A program made the translations under genes and the position numbers. 64,000 bases of DNA from Mangifera indica (taxonomy: Eukaryota > Streptophyta > Magnoliopsida > Sapindales > Anacardiaceae). The notes under the pieces were generated by a model. That model saw only the letters and a program-made list of their open reading frames with translations, was not told the origin of the DNA and did no database searches. Location of the stretch: positions 173,986 to 237,985 of the forward strand of contig NW_025401135.1 of NCBI RefSeq assembly GCF_011075055.1, written 5' to 3'. Shown in pieces: positions 62,824 through 64,000 of the stretch (the stretch's first letter is position 1; each line of letters begins with the position of its first letter).

Positions 62824-64000
62824 GTAGAAATATTTGATCTTTGTTTTTCATGCTTGAGTATATTATTCTTTCCTATTAAGCAATGCATTTTTTGTCCGTG
62901 TTGTTTGTTTCTTTTTTGACATGTGTTACTTAATCCTTTGTGATGCATCTGTGCTTTTTAAATGATCAACTTGTAGAATGCATTTCTTCTTTTGTGATAT
63001 GCTATTTACTTTGGTGAAAATTGTGGGTGGGTTATAAATAACACAACATCTAGAAGCTTTTGTTCAGGCCAATGGTTTATCAAAATGAGACATATTTGTG
63101 AATAGCATGAGCAAGAAATAGAACATACCTGACAATTCCTTGACTAGTTTACAGTATTTATTTTTAAATTTTGATGATGGGACTTTGATGCGAGGAAGGT
63201 AAACTTGAAAAGTTACCATACTTACTTTGGTGCTATGATACTTGTGAGCAGTTTGATGATCAGTGATTTGTGCGATTCTCATAAGAGTTTTGGACTTGTT
63301 TCAGCTAACCCAAAAGTGATAGTGATTTTTTATTAACACGTTAATGAAATATTTTAGAAAATTAGTATGTTAGTGAAATCATTGCTTGATGTCCTATTGC
63401 TGTTAGACAAATTTTTGTGTAAATGTTAATTTGGTGATCCATTTTTGATTTCATCGAAATTGTAGTATTTTTTGAAGGAAGAAAAATCTTCATAAGGTGA
63501 GACAGATATTTAGTCCATTCTAATGATCTTACCTCAAGTAATTAGCTTATGTTAGCTAGTGAAATCATTCTCTGATTTGGACTTACCAGAATCTGAGAAA
63601 AGAGCAAAAGCCTTTTTTTATGATTATATATGGCTTAGGCTCCCCTCCTGGAGGGTATGGAAGTCTTAAAGTTTTAAAGTTATTCTTTGTCTTTTCAAGA
63701 TGAGGCTTAATCAGTGAACTATTATCATTCGATAATCTCATGTTAAACCTAGGTAAGCAAGATTTTTTTTCCCTTGTGTAAAAACTGGATGTTATAGCTC
63801 CAAGTTAATCTTTTGTTTAGTGCTTACAGGCCTACCTAATTAATAATATGATTGAGTTGAAGTTACAAAGATAAGTTGCCTAGAATGTTGCAGCGTTTAT
63901 AGCTCTGCATAGAGTGAGTTAGCCGAAAGATACTTGTAGATCTAGTTGATTTCTTAGTATGAGGCTTAGTTTAGTTGAGTTGGCTATAGACTCAGCAATT
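62824..64000 (+). other. Intron of the bZIP gene, open at the right edge
   Basis: A donor GTAGAAAT follows exon 2 at 62823. No exon encoding the expected C-terminal zipper and phosphorylation tail is seen up to the end, so the intron is at least 1.17 kb. No repeat or other gene is apparent. Confidence 0.55.

Overview
The window is nuclear DNA of a eudicot plant. It is very AT-rich, has intron-rich genes with GT-AG boundaries, and is crowded with plant transposon families. Four protein-coding genes can be rebuilt exon by exon. (1) The 5' half of an ARGONAUTE4-clade gene lies on the minus strand (15-2043, continuing off the left edge), with a probable leader intron of about 2 kb. (2) A complete six-exon minus-strand gene (15404-18461) encodes a small secreted leucine-rich-repeat protein like the LRR1 / SERK-ectodomain-like proteins. 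(3) A complete 14-exon minus-strand gene (38345-50926) encodes a plant LARP1-type La-related protein with a La module and a C-terminal DM15 region. (4) The 5' part of a group-A (ABI5/AREB-like) bZIP gene lies on the plus strand (62095-62823, continuing off the right edge), with an apparent one-base frameshift.

The space between these genes is a transposon graveyard with readable layering. A family of roughly 0.85-0.96 kb Mutator-type non-autonomous elements occurs five times (5383, 23280, 25261, 52023, 60724). Each has terminal inverted repeats of about 250 bp, 9-bp target duplications and a core full of short GATGA/TCATC palindromes. A sixth relic is a solo terminal repeat (19298). One copy sits in a ~2 kb segment that was tandemly duplicated (about 23008-25040 and 25052-34375). 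The second duplicate is split by a 7.4 kb autonomous-type Mutator-like element carrying a DUF1985/Ulp1-like protease gene (plus strand) and a MURA-type transposase gene (minus strand), both dead. Further right, a 4.4 kb hAT element with a perfect 8-bp target duplication is nested in a copia LTR. Other items are a 798-bp hAT-type element, two Tourist/Harbinger-like elements of about 485 bp, a small palindromic MITE family, Ty3/gypsy integrase relics and microsatellites.

The protein-coding relics of three unrelated transposons have each lost a catalytic residue by a change that fits one G-to-A step in the coding strand (Cys to Tyr, Asp to Asn, Glu to Lys). Several conserved Trp codons have become stops. 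This is what long-term cytosine methylation and deamination would leave. The host genes show no functional operon-like linkage. AGO4, LARP1, LRR1 and the bZIP factor act respectively in RNA-directed DNA methylation, translation/mRNA decay, the apoplast and ABA-type transcription.
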